Below, in pieces: positions 1-9,101 of a DNA stretch of 64,000 bases. Every line of letters begins with the position of its first letter. The stretch's first letter is position 1. Source of the DNA: DATFDN01 sp963756545 (GTDB lineage Bacteria; Pseudomonadota; Alphaproteobacteria; Acetobacterales; Acetobacteraceae); the NCBI GenBank assembly GCA_963756545.1, contig CAVWNY010000001.1, positions 1 through 64,000 on the forward strand, written 5' to 3'. A program made the translations under genes and the position numbers. Below the pieces are notes generated by a model. It searched no databases. It saw nothing but the letters and a program-made list of their open reading frames with translations, and had not been told where the DNA came from.

Positions 1-24
1 GAAACGGGGGCAACATCAGTGGAA

Positions 25-1263
25 TTATCCGACCATTCTACGTTCCAAAACGGTTTGATATAAATTCAAGGTGGAGTGAGCGATGGCATCCCAGCTGAAG
101 TCCCCGAGCACGCGCCGGCGGCCGTTCTGGCCGAGGCGGGTACGCAAGGCGGGGTCACAGGCGAGCCGATTGACGGCAGCGGCCAGGCCCGCGGAGAAGG
201 CGGCCGGGTCGGCGGGCTCGAAGGTGCCTGGTGCGAGGCGTGGGTCCACCAGAATGCCGGTCTCGCCGGAGACCACCACCTCCGGGATGCCGCCGACAGC
301 CGAGGCGACGACAGCGGTTTCGCAGGCCATGGCCTCGAGGTTGATGATACCGAAGGGCTCGTAGACCGAGGGGCAACAGAACACGGCGGCATGGGAGTAG
401 AGCTGGATCACGTCCGGGCGGGAGATCATCTCGCGGATCCAGACCACGCCGGACCGGGCGGCGGCGATCTCGGCCACGCCTGCCTCCATCTCCCGCCCGA
501 TCTCAGGCGTGTCCGGGGCGCCGGCGCAGAGCACGACCTGAAGGTCCGGGTCCATCGCCGGGATGGCACGCACGAGGTGCATAATCCCCTTCTGCCGGGT
601 GATGCGGCCGACGAAGAGCAGGTACGGGCGCACTGGGTCGATGCCGTGACGCGCCAGCGCGTCTGCGGCCGCTACGGGGCGGTATTCCTCGGGGTCGATG
701 CCGTTGTGGATGACGTGAACGCGCTCGGGCGCGACATTGAACAGGCGCAGCACGTCCTCGCGCGTCTCGCGCGAGACGGCGACGATGGCGTCAGCCTGCT
801 CGATCGCGGTGCGCTCCATCCAGGCGCTGAGGTGGTAGCCGCGACCGAGCTGCTCGACCTTCCACGGCCGCAGTGGCTCGAGCGAGTGGATCGTGAGCAC
901 GTAGGGCACGCCCCAGAGCTGGCTGGCGAGCAGGCCGCCGAGGTCGGCATACCAAGTGTGGCAATGCACCAGATCAGCGTCGAGCCAGTCCTTGGCCATG
1001 GCGAGCGAGCGGGCCAGCGCGTCCACGGCACCGGCGAAGCGGGGGTCGGTATCCCGCGCGGCCTCGTTCCACTGCGGATAGCCACGGACGGTGGGATTGC
1101 CCTCGCTGACATGCTGGCCGCCGAAGCAGCGGACCTCGACCTCGACCAGCTTGGCGAGCGCCCGGCTCAGGTACTCCACATGCACGCCTGCGCCGCCGTA
1201 GACATGGGGCGGGTATTCCTTGGTGAATAGGGCGACCTTCCTCGGGAGGCGCATCGGTGTCAT
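25..1263 (-). CDS. glgA: Glycogen synthase, GT4 family
   Basis: This 412-residue protein is a retaining GT4 glycosyltransferase that extends alpha-1,4-glucan from ADP-glucose in the cytoplasm. The N-terminal Rossmann half carries the acceptor and nucleotide motif KEYPPHVYGGAGVH (residues 15-28). The C-terminal half has the donor-site VGRITRQKG (about 218-226) and the E-x7-E motif EPFGIINLE (302-310). It resembles the actinobacterial-type GlgA more than the GT5 enzyme of E. coli. The ATG at 1263 was chosen because it overlaps the glgC stop as ATGA, which implies translational coupling; a longer frame running upstream to 1533 is only the antisense-like part of glgC. It is the last gene of a glgP-glgC-glgA operon. 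The reading frame is intact, although the operon's first gene is broken. Confidence 0.93.
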   Translation of the reverse strand: MTPMRLPRKVALFTKEYPPHVYGGAGVHVEYLSRALAKLVEVEVRCFGGQHVSEGNPTVRGYPQWNEAARDTDPRFAGAVDALARSLAMAKDWLDADLVHCHTWYADLGGLLASQLWGVPYVLTIHSLEPLRPWKVEQLGRGYHLSAWMERTAIEQADAIVAVSRETREDVLRLFNVAPERVHVIHNGIDPEEYRPVAAADALARHGIDPVRPYLLFVGRITRQKGIMHLVRAIPAMDPDLQVVLCAGAPDTPEIGREMEAGVAEIAAARSGVVWIREMISRPDVIQLYSHAAVFCCPSVYEPFGIINLEAMACETAVVASAVGGIPEVVVSGETGILVDPRLAPGTFEPADPAAFSAGLAAAVNRLACDPALRTRLGQNGRRRVLGDFSWDAIAHSTLNLYQTVLERRMVG

Positions 1264-2528
1264 GCCTGCAGCCTGTCGAGCATCGGCTGGGTGATAAGGC
1301 ACACGCCGCGCGCAGTGCGGCGAAAGCGCGCTGAATCGTGCTCGATATCCTCGCCGACCACCAGCCTCTCGGGGATGCGCACACCACGGTCCACGACCAC
1401 GTTGCGCAGCCGCGCGTGGCGGCCGATTTCGACATAGGGAAGGACCACCGCCCCCTCGACGCTCGCCCAGGAGTGGGTGTGCACGCCAGTGAACAGCAGC
1501 GAGCGCCGGACCGAGGCGCCCGAGACGATGCATCCGCCTGAAATCAGCGCGTTGACCGCCTCACCCCGCCGCCCGGCCTCGTCGTGGACGAACTTGGCCG
1601 GCGGCGTGATCTCCCCGTAGGTCCAGATCGGCCAGTCGCGATCGTAGAGGTCAAGTTCCGGCACAACAGCGGTGAGGTCGATGTTGGCTTCCCAGTACGC
1701 GTCCACGGTGCCGACGTCGCGCCAGTAGGACCCGGCCTCGGCTCGCGAGCGCACGCAGGAGCGCTGAAACCGGTGCGCCACGGCCTTGCCGTGCGCGACG
1801 AGGTAGGGGACGATATCTTTGCCGAAGTCGTGGCTCGACTGAGGGTCGGCCGCGTCGCGCCGGAGCTGCTCGACCAGGAAGACGGTCTCAAACACGTAGA
1901 TGCCCATGCTGGCTAGTGCCAGATCGGGCGCTCCCGGCAAGCCGGGCGGGTCGACCGGCTTTTCCAAAAACGAGGCGATGCGATCCTCGGCGTCTACGGC
2001 CATCACCCCGAAGGCGGTCGCCTCTCGGCGCGGCACCTCGATGCAGCCCACCGTCACGTCCGCGCTCTGCTGGCAATGCTGCTGCAGCATCAGCTCGTAA
2101 TCCATTTTGTAGACGTGATCGCCGGCCAGCACCAAAATATAGCGCGGCCCGTAGCTCTCGATGACATCTATGTTCTGGTAGACCGCGTCTGCCGTTCCGG
2201 CATACCAGCCGGTCTCCGAACGGCGCGGGCTAGCCGGCAAAATGTCAAAGCTTTCGTTGCGCTCGGGACGAAAGAAGTTCCAGCCCCGCTGCATGTGACG
2301 GATCAGACTGTGGGACTTGTACTGCGTCGCGACGCTGATGCGACGGATGCCGGAGTTGAGCGCGTTGGAAAGCGCGAAGTCGATGATGCGCGACTTACCA
2401 CCGAAGTAGACGGCGGGCTTGGCGCGAATGTCGGTCAGCTCCATCAGCCGACTGCCCCGCCCGCCAGCGAGCACATAGGCCATGGCGCTGCGCGCCAGCG
2501 GAGCGGTGATTTGGGGTGGCAAATTCAT
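1260..2528 (-). CDS. glgC: Glucose-1-phosphate adenylyltransferase
   Basis: This 422-residue enzyme makes ADP-glucose from ATP and glucose-1-phosphate, the committed step of bacterial glycogen synthesis. Visible motifs are the nucleotidyltransferase signature AGGRGSRL (about 21-28), the activator and substrate lysines in KPAVYFGGKSR (37-47), the Asp of LVLAGDHVYKMD, and a C-terminal left-handed beta-helix repeat region ending near residue 420. The start at 2528 is favoured over an in-frame upstream ATG (2657) because a strong GGAGGAG ribosome-binding site lies just before it and similarity begins there. It lies 52 bp after glgP and its stop overlaps the glgA start. The length is normal for the family. 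Confidence 0.95.
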   Translation of the reverse strand: MNLPPQITAPLARSAMAYVLAGGRGSRLMELTDIRAKPAVYFGGKSRIIDFALSNALNSGIRRISVATQYKSHSLIRHMQRGWNFFRPERNESFDILPASPRRSETGWYAGTADAVYQNIDVIESYGPRYILVLAGDHVYKMDYELMLQQHCQQSADVTVGCIEVPRREATAFGVMAVDAEDRIASFLEKPVDPPGLPGAPDLALASMGIYVFETVFLVEQLRRDAADPQSSHDFGKDIVPYLVAHGKAVAHRFQRSCVRSRAEAGSYWRDVGTVDAYWEANIDLTAVVPELDLYDRDWPIWTYGEITPPAKFVHDEAGRRGEAVNALISGGCIVSGASVRRSLLFTGVHTHSWASVEGAVVLPYVEIGRHARLRNVVVDRGVRIPERLVVGEDIEHDSARFRRTARGVCLITQPMLDRLQA

Positions 2529-2580
2529 GGCGTGCTCCTCCGGGCTGCCGGTCGGCGTGGCGGCCTTGTCGCCTTCCTGC

Positions 2581-5083
2581 TTACCTTCCGGGCAGCGGGA
2601 CCCGCCAGATGTCTCGCGCATACTCCGCGATCGTGCGGTCGGACGAGAACCAACCAACGCCGGCAGTGTTCAGCGCGCTCGCCCGCCACCATCGCGCGGG
2701 CTCCTGCCACAACGCGTCCACCTCCATTTGGCGCTGGCAGTAATCCGCAAAATCCGCGGCCACCATGAACGTGTCGCATTCGACGAGGCCGTGGACCAAA
2801 TCCCGGTAACGGTCCGGCTCACCCGGCGAGAACACGCCCGAGCGGATTGCCTGTAGGGCCTGCTCCAGCGCAGGTTGGGTGGCGATGAGGGCCTGCGCCC
2901 CGAGGCCCTCGCGCCGCCGAGTTGCCACTTCGTCGGCCGTCAGTCCGAAAATGAACATGTTCTCGGCACCGACGCGGTTACGGATCTCAACGGTCGCGCC
3001 GTCAAGCGTGCCGACGGTCAGTGCGCCGTTCAGTGCCAGCTTCATGTTGCCGGTCCCCGACGCCTCCATGCCTGCAGTCGAGATCTGCTCGGAGAGGTCG
3101 GCGGCGGAAATGATCAGCTGGGCCAGGCTCACGTTGTAATTGGGGAGGAACACGATCTTGAGCCGACCGGCAATCGCCGGATCGTTGTTGACGACCCGCG
3201 CCACGTCGTGGATGAGGCGGATGATGTGCTTGGCCATGCGGTAGCCGGGCGCCGCCTTGCCGGCCAGGATCTTGACCCGAGGCACCCAGGCCCGCGTCGG
3301 CTGCGCGCGAATGGTGTCGTAGAGGGCGACCGCCTGCAGGACGTTGAGGAGCTGGCGCTTGTACTCGTGAATGCGCTTGACCTGCACGTCAAACAAGGCA
3401 TCCGGCGCCACGACGTCTCCGGTAGAACTCGGCGATAACGCGGGCGAGCGCCTCCTTGCGGCAGCGGCGCTGGGCGGCGAAGGCGGCCTGGAAGGCGGGG
3501 TCTTCGGCGTGCGCCCGCAGCTCGGTCAGGGCAGCCGCGTCGGCGAGCACGCGGTCGCCCAGCGTGTCCACGAGCAGGCGCGTGAGGCCGGGGTTGGCAC
3601 GGTGCAGCCAGCGACGGAAGGTGATGCCGTTGGTCTTGTTGCTGATCCGCCCACCATGGATCTGGTCGAGTTCACGGAACACGGTGCGACGCAGCAGGTC
3701 GGTGTGCAGGGCGGAGACGCCGTTGACCGCGTGGGAGCCGAGGAAGGCGAGGTGGCCCATGCGGACGCGACGCCCGTGCCGCTCGTCGATGAGCGACACC
3801 GCGGCCAAGAGCGCATCGTCGGCCCCGTGGTCGCGCGCGCCCTCCAGGTGCTCGCCATTCAGCAGATAGATGATCTGCATGTGGCGCGGCAGCAGACGCT
3901 CGATCAGCGACACGGACCAAGTCTCCAGCGCCTCGGGCATCAGGGTATGATTGGTGTAGGAGAAGGTGGCTATCGTGACGCGCCAAGCCTCGGCCCACGC
4001 CATCCCGTGCACGTCCACGAGCAGGCGCATCAACTCGGCCACGGCGATGGCCGGATGGGTGTCGTTGAGCTGAATCGCAGCTTTGTCGGGGAGCGTGCCT
4101 AAGTCGCCGTGCTTGGCAAGGTGGCGGCTCAGCAGGTCTTGCAGTGAGGCCGAGGCAAAAAAGAACTCCTGGCGCAACCGCAACTCCTGGCCGGCCTCGG
4201 TATCATCGCCGGGGTAAAGCACGCGCGAGATCGCCTCGGTGCGCACGCGATCCTGTAGCGCACCCACGTGGTCACCGCGGTTGAAGGCGTCCAAATGCAG
4301 CGGCGAGTCGGCGCGGGCGGACCACAGCCGCAAGGTGTTGGCGAAGTGCTTGTCGCCGGCCATGGCGCCGCCGATTATCGGAACGTCGTAGGCTACCGCC
4401 GACAAACTCTCGCTGGGGTGCCAAGCGTAGCGCACTCGCCCGTCCGCGTCGGGGCTCGCGGCGACCGAGCCGCCGAAGCCGACGGGATATGCGCTGTCGG
4501 GACGCTTGAACTCCCATGGGTTACCGACGACCAGCCAGTCTTCCGGCAGCTCCTGCTGCACGCCGTCCACGATCACCTGGCGGAACAGACCGTGCTCGTA
4601 GCGGATGCCATAGCCGAAGGCGGGGATGCCGAGCGTGGCCATGCTCTCCATGAGGCAGGCGGCCAAACGTCCGAGGCCGCCGTTGCCCAAGGCCGCATCC
4701 GGTTCCTGCTCACGCAATCCGTCCAGGTCAACGCCGAGCTCGGCCAGCGCTTGGCGCACCGCGTCCAGGAGCCCAAGATTGCCGATCGCGTCGAACAGGA
4801 GGCGGCCGATCAGGAACTCCAGCGAGAGATAATAGACGCGCTTCGCGCCGCTCTCCCGGGTGCTCTCGGCGGAGGCGAGCCAGCAATCGACGACGGCGTC
4901 ACGCACCGCGAGCGCGGTCGCCACGAACCAGTCGCGTTCGCGCGCCGCCTGCGGCGTCCGCCCGATCTCTTAAGTCAGCTTTGCCAGGATGCGCCGCTGC
5001 AGCGCAGAACCATCCATTGGAGAAGCCGACAACGAGGGCTGGGGCACCCCGAGCGCTCCCTCGGGATTAATCGCTTGGTCCAT
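2581..5083 (-). pseudogene. glgP: Glycogen phosphorylase, broken by a stop codon and a frameshift
   Basis: Repaired, this would be an 833-residue glycogen phosphorylase (GT35) that releases glucose-1-phosphate from glycogen. The PLP-lysine motif GTGNMKLALNGAL and the C-terminal VKRIHEYKRQLLN motif are clear. There are two lesions. Translation from ATG 5083 gives 37 residues ending AKLT and then TAA (4970-4972), where the family has tyrosine; the same frame continues as EIGRTPQAARERDWFVATAL. Near 3416-3420 an extra base moves the frame: ...VIAEFYR is followed out of frame by DVVAPDALFDVQVKR. The TAA is a substitution, not an indel. A GTG at 4924 could restart translation but would omit the N-terminal region, and the frameshift would still remove the PLP site. 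It is the first gene of the glg operon; glgC and glgA are intact. Confidence 0.9.
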
Positions 5084-5857
5084 GTCAGTCCGTTCGCTGA
5101 AGTTGATGATGCCCTGCAAACCGCCTCACGCGTTCGGCGGCCGCACGAGCCCTCGCCTGTCGAATTGCCCAGCTGAAACGCATGCCGCCGATATGGGGTA
5201 GCATTACACGAACCTTGCCGCCAGAGCACCCGTTCTGAGGATGGATGGCATGAAGACGCAGGTGCCTCCGCCGGATCCCCGCTTAGGGCGGCGGTCGGGA
5301 CGAGCTCGCCAAAATAGATCTGGAATTGCACACGGAGGCCCGGAGGCGCCGGCGCCCCACTCCGTCGCCGCCCTCGGCGCGATAAACATTGTCGTGGACC
5401 ACACAGATTAGGATGCCGCCAAGCGTTCTTTGCGCTGCGGAATTCCCCAAAGGCCGAACACTGTCCTGAACCTCAACACGACAGCGCGATCTGCGCAGCT
5501 CCCAAGCGAAAAGTGAGGCGGCCACAAAGCCTTCGGATCATCAGCATCGCTTTCCCACAGCCCCGAATGGCGCTGCCGGCAGGGATCCTCCTTACGCGGT
5601 ACGGGTATGGCGCATTCGCGCCCAGCACAAGGTGCATCCTCTGGAACCGCCGGCTTTTCCCGCCATGGCGGTTATTCGGCGGGCGCTGCTCCAGACGGGT
5701 TGGCGGACCGCCGGGGTAGTGTCCGCGGGCGTGGTGGAACGTATGGCCCGCCCCGTCCGCAAGTGGTTTGTGCGATCCGGACCGAGCAGTCTGCGCCAAC
5801 GTATCCGGTCTCAGGGCACAGCCCTGGCCAAGATGGAGCTCCGCACGTCCTGGTCCT
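5084..5857. other. About 770 bp without a convincing gene
   Basis: Between the glgP start and the IS110 element I see only short overlapping frames without recognisable domains, good ribosome-binding sites or conserved motifs. The part next to 5083 presumably holds the glg promoter, but no clear -35/-10 pair stands out. Confidence 0.5.
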
Positions 5858-5868
5858 CATAAATTCGG

Positions 5869-5998
5869 CGGCGTCGCAGCGCCGTTTCCACCACCAGGAT
5901 TCCAGCACGCCGATCAACTGTCAGGCCATCTCGCTTCCACCACCCGCAGACCTCCTCAGCCGTTCGCGCCGGGTCAGCGCGCTCGACTGATTCTTTGG
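5869..5998 (-). ncRNA. Candidate guide (bridge/seek) RNA region of the IS110 element
   Basis: IS110 and IS1111 elements encode a structured RNA in a non-coding end that guides the recombinase to donor and target DNA. In the IS1111 subgroup it lies downstream of the transposase gene. The 130 bases between the transposase stop and the direct repeat have no gene. They contain a repeated 10-mer (TTCCACCACC on the plus strand, at 5886-5895 and 5935-5944) that could frame two similar loops. No structure was computed, so this is a position-based inference. Confidence 0.35.
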
Positions 5999-7030
5999 CT
6001 ACGTCGATGCCATTGCGGCCTTGATCTCGAATTTCTGGCCACTTCGCAGCACCGCCCAGGCAATCCGAGCCAGCTTGTTGGCCAGTGCCACCACGGCGAC
6101 GTTGACGTGCGCCCGCGCGAGCAGGCCACGCAGCCACGCGCCGAGCGGCGTCACGCTCCTGGACAACGACGGCAGGGCCGCGCGGGCGCCGTGGATCAGC
6201 AGCTTGCGCAGATACACGTTGCCTCGCTTGCTGATGCCCCGCAGCCGCGGCTTGCCGCCTGTGGTGAACTGCTTCGGCACCAGCCCAAGCCACGCCGCCA
6301 GATCCCGGCCACGGTTGAACGTCTCGGCACGGCCGACCGCTGCCGCCAACGCCGTCGCGTTCAGCACGCCGATGCCCGGGATCGTCGCCAGCAGGCGGGA
6401 GGTCTCGTCATCGCGGGCCTGCGCCGCGAACTCGTCATCGAGCAACGCGATGCGCCGGTCCAGCTCGCGCCACTCCGCCCGCATGTCGTTGACCAGTGTT
6501 CGGACCCGCGGGCTGAGCGGCACTTCCTCCTCGGCCATCAGCGCGTCCAGCTGCAGCTCCAGCTTGCGCCGCCCTTGGGGGACGACGATGCCGCGCTCGA
6601 GAAGCACGCCCCGCAGTTGATTGATTAGCGCCGTCCGCTGACCTACCAACCGATCGCGGGCGCGGTGCAGTGATTGCATATCGAGCTGCACCTCTCTCTT
6701 GAGCTCGACGAACCGCATGGTCGGCCGCGTTGCCGCCTCGGCGATCGCCTCCGCGTCCCGGTCATCGTTCTTCTGCGCCTTGACGTAGGGCTGCACGTAT
6801 TCCGGCGACATCAGCCTGACTTCGTGGCCATGGCCCTGGAGCACGCGGCCGAGGTGGTGCGCGCCGCAGCACGCCTCCATCGCCACCACGCACGCCGGCA
6901 GTCCTGCCGCGAGCTTGACCAAGCTGTCCCGGTGCATGCGTCGCCGCAGGACGATACGCCCCGTCGTATCCATCCCCGCCACGCTGCAGCTGTTCTTGCC
7001 CAAGTCGATCCCCAGCACCGCGATCTGCAT
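5999..7030 (-). CDS. IS110-family transposase (DEDD recombinase)
   Basis: This recombinase of about 343 residues has the RuvC-like DEDD domain at the N-terminus: Asp in LGIDLGKNSC, Glu in VVAMEACCG, and two Asp in KNDDRDAEA. A middle coiled region is followed by the transposase_20 domain (IPGIGVLNATALAAAVG, then GISKRGNVYLRKLLIHGARA). The site usually written STGGK, which holds the presumed catalytic serine of this family, reads TTGGK here, a Ser-to-Thr change that may or may not matter. The start at 7030 has a GAGGA box upstream; another ATG lies at 7045. The frame is intact, unlike the neighbouring IS256 gene. It sits back to back with that element. Confidence 0.88.
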   Translation of the reverse strand: MQIAVLGIDLGKNSCSVAGMDTTGRIVLRRRMHRDSLVKLAAGLPACVVAMEACCGAHHLGRVLQGHGHEVRLMSPEYVQPYVKAQKNDDRDAEAIAEAATRPTMRFVELKREVQLDMQSLHRARDRLVGQRTALINQLRGVLLERGIVVPQGRRKLELQLDALMAEEEVPLSPRVRTLVNDMRAEWRELDRRIALLDDEFAAQARDDETSRLLATIPGIGVLNATALAAAVGRAETFNRGRDLAAWLGLVPKQFTTGGKPRLRGISKRGNVYLRKLLIHGARAALPSLSRSVTPLGAWLRGLLARAHVNVAVVALANKLARIAWAVLRSGQKFEIKAAMAST

Positions 7031-7109
7031 CGATCCAATCCTCATCCCCGGTTGCTCTGCCAGCGTAGTCCGGCAGAGAAGAGGGGCGGGCCATTCCATA
7101 AATTCGGAG

Positions 7110-8480
7110 CCGATGACGGTGTAGGCGGAGGTGGCCATCGGATCGGCGGTCTAGGGTGGAGTTGCGAGGCTCTATCCCGAACCGAACAGGAGACCCGATG
7201 ACCAGCGACACATTGCCATTGGCCGAGCTGATGCAGAAGGCCGGAGGCGAGGACTTCCTGCGTGCGATGGCCGAGGCCGTGGTGCAGCTCTTGATGGAGG
7301 CGGACGTGGAAGGGCTGATCGGCGCGGGCCGCCACGAACGGTCCGGCGAGCGCACGACGTATCGCAACGGCTTCCGCGACCGCGCGCTCGACACCCGGCT
7401 CGGCACGCTCCAGCTCCGCATTCCCAAGCTGCGCAGTGGCCCTGCCTACTTCCCGCCCTTCCTGGAGCCGCGGAAGACCTCCGAGCGGGCGCTGGTAGCC
7501 GTGATCCAAGAGGCTGGATCGGCGGCGTGTCCACACGTAAGGTCGACGGTCTCGTGCAGGCGATGGGGTTGACGGGCATCGGCAAGAGCACGGTTTCCAA
7601 GCTGTGCCGCGACATCGACGAGCGCGTGAACGCCTTCCTTGATCGCCCGCTCACGGGCGAATGGCCCTATCTCTGGCTCGACGCGACCTACCTCAAGCAG
7701 CGCGAGGGCGGGCGGATCGTGAGCGTGGCGGCCATAATCGCCGTGGCGGTGAACACCGAGGGCAAGCGGGAGGTGGTGGGCCTGCACGTGGGTCCCTCCG
7801 AGGCCGAGGCGTTCTGGAGCGCGTTTCTCAGGAGCCTGGTCCGGCGCGGCCTGCGCGGGGTCAAGCTGGTGATTTCGGACGCGCACGAGGGGCTGAAGGG
7901 GGCGATCCGGCGCGTGATGGGCGCGACGTGGCAACGGTGTCGCGTTCACTGGATGCGCAATGCCCTGGCGTATGTCCCCAAGGGCCAGCAGACGATGGTG
8001 GCCGCGGCGCTGCGGCAGGCGTTCCTGCAAGCTGACCAGAAGGCGGCGCAGCAGACTTGGCGGCATGTCGCCGACCAGTTCCGCCCCCGCTGGCCCAAGC
8101 TCGCCGCCTTCCTCGATGCCAGCGAGCACGACGTGCTGGCCTCCATGGGCTTCCCCGCCCAGCACCGGCAGAAGTTGCACTCGACCAACACGGTCGAGCG
8201 CCTGAACAAGGAGGTGAAGCGCCGCGCCGACGCGGTGGGCATCTTCCCCGGCGAGAGCGCGATCGTACGCCTGATCGGCGCCGTGCTGCTGGAAGCCAAC
8301 GACGAGTGGGCCACGCAGAACCGCTACATGCAGGTCGAGGCGATGGCCGAGCTGCTCGGCCCACCGCTGATCGAAGGCGAGGTCGAACCGGCCGGCGACG
8401 CCGCAGTCACACCCAAGGCCGCCTGACCATGGCCGCCCCAGCCCCACCCGCATTTTCCACCACATTGACGGACGCTATCG
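7110..8480 (+). mobile_element. IS256-family insertion sequence
   Basis: A frameshifted IS256-type transposase gene occupies nearly the whole element. The ends are approximate. The left flank (about 7110-7150) and the sequence after the transposase stop (about 8430-8480) show only weak inverted similarity, so terminal repeats are not established. The left end abuts the IS110 element directly. Confidence 0.5.
7198..8426 (+). pseudogene. IS256-family transposase with a one-base deletion
   Basis: This mutator-type DDE transposase would be about 409 residues if repaired. The start at 7198 (MTSDTLPLAELM) has an AGGAG box at 7189-7193. The N-terminal part carries YRNGFRDRALDTRLGTLQL and runs to ...AVIQEA. 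Expected IGGVSTRKVDGLVQAMG follows only in another frame, because one base is missing near 7513-7516. The second frame has the catalytic Asp in LWLDATYLK, the second Asp in LVISDAHEG and Glu in TNTVERLNKEVKRR. IS256 transposases are normally single-frame proteins, so this copy is probably inactive unless the indel is a sequence error. Confidence 0.85.
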
Positions 8481-8507
8481 TTTTAACAGGCTGCCCAGTT
8501 GGGCGGA

Positions 8508-8729
8508 TCACGTCCGCCGCTCGCGCAGATCCGGCGGGTGCAGGAGCGGCGGATGGCAGGTCCAGCAGCGCCAGCCGGGCGAGGTGTCGCACATCCAGAA
8601 GCGGCGCTCCTTGCAGCAGCAGCACCAATCGCGCCCGGCTCGGGTGGCGTCCAGGCATAGGACCACGGCCCCGGCTCGCGCGGCAGAGGCGCCGTCTCCT
8701 CCATTTTCGAGTTGCGGAGAGTGCCCCAC
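8508..8729 (-). CDS. Small Cys-rich, zinc-ribbon-like protein or remnant
   Basis: A frame of about 73 residues contains a dense Cys/Trp/His segment, DWCCCCKERRFWMCD followed by GWRCWTCHPP. This is the kind of short zinc-ribbon module found beside primase, plasmid or phage genes in Rhodospirillales. I know of no function. It lies in IS debris between the IS256 copy and the defence-like cassette, with no clear ribosome-binding site, so it may be a fragment of a longer lost gene. Confidence 0.35.
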   Translation of the reverse strand: MGHSPQLENGGDGASAARAGAVVLCLDATRAGRDWCCCCKERRFWMCDTSPGWRCWTCHPPLLHPPDLRERRT

Positions 8730-8804
8730 CTAAAGCGCCTAACCCCGCCGCAGCCGCGCGATCAGGTGCTTTGGGTGGATTAGGCGGAGGGCCATGCTCC
8801 GGGC

Positions 8805-8960
8805 GTGATTTTCGCGGCGGCCGAGCCGGTCGCGGACGACCCCGAGGGCTGGCAGCGGCACTACAACACGGCCCGGCCGCGCTCCGCCCTCGGCCACAAA
8901 GCCGCCCGCTCCCGAGGCGGGGCCGCGGCCGTCCATACAGCGAGGACTAGTCCCGCCCAT
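8805..8960 (+). pseudogene. Remnant of an integrase-type (rve) transposase C-terminus
   Basis: The frame reads WQRHYNTARPRSALGHKAA at about 8850-8906. This matches the conserved C-terminal end (HYNxxRPHSALGY) of IS3- or IS481-type transposases. Nothing upstream continues the integrase core, so this is a terminal fragment. Its frame happens to run on into the following gene, which explains why that gene can appear N-terminally extended. Confidence 0.55.
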
Positions 8961-9101
8961 CACCCCAGCGACACCGGCCGTGGCACCAATGCCTCCCATG
9001 CACTAACGTTCACACCCGACCTCCCGATCAGGCAGGCCAACATTCGGTGCCAGCCGACAGAGCGTTGGGATGTGATGCTTGATAAGCAGTGTACAAGTCG
9101 A

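Larger units (their letters stand above)
5858..7107 (-). mobile_element. IS110-family insertion sequence (IS1111-like)
   Basis: A single DEDD transposase gene is flanked by non-coding ends. An 11-bp sequence, CATAAATTCGG, occurs in the same orientation at 5858-5868 and 7097-7107, about 1.24 kb apart, a sensible size for this family. I take these as the approximate element boundaries or target-derived repeats; the true tips could be a few bases away. The transposase signature LRKLLIHGARAAL is of the kind seen in the IS1111 subgroup, where the longer non-coding end lies downstream of the gene. No clear subterminal inverted repeat was found by eye. Confidence 0.65.

Noticed and set aside
76..1230. 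Long plus-strand open frame opposite glgA
   Set aside because: It is a GC-rich antisense shadow with no domain, no ribosome-binding site and composition typical of reverse-strand third-position bias.
3389..3438. Programmed frameshift in glgP
   Set aside because: No slippery sequence or stimulator is evident, glycogen phosphorylases are not known to use one, and a second, unrelated lesion exists in the same gene.
5607..5990. Short plus-strand frames in the glgP-IS110 gap
   Set aside because: They have no motif, are mutually overlapping on both strands and lack ribosome-binding sites.
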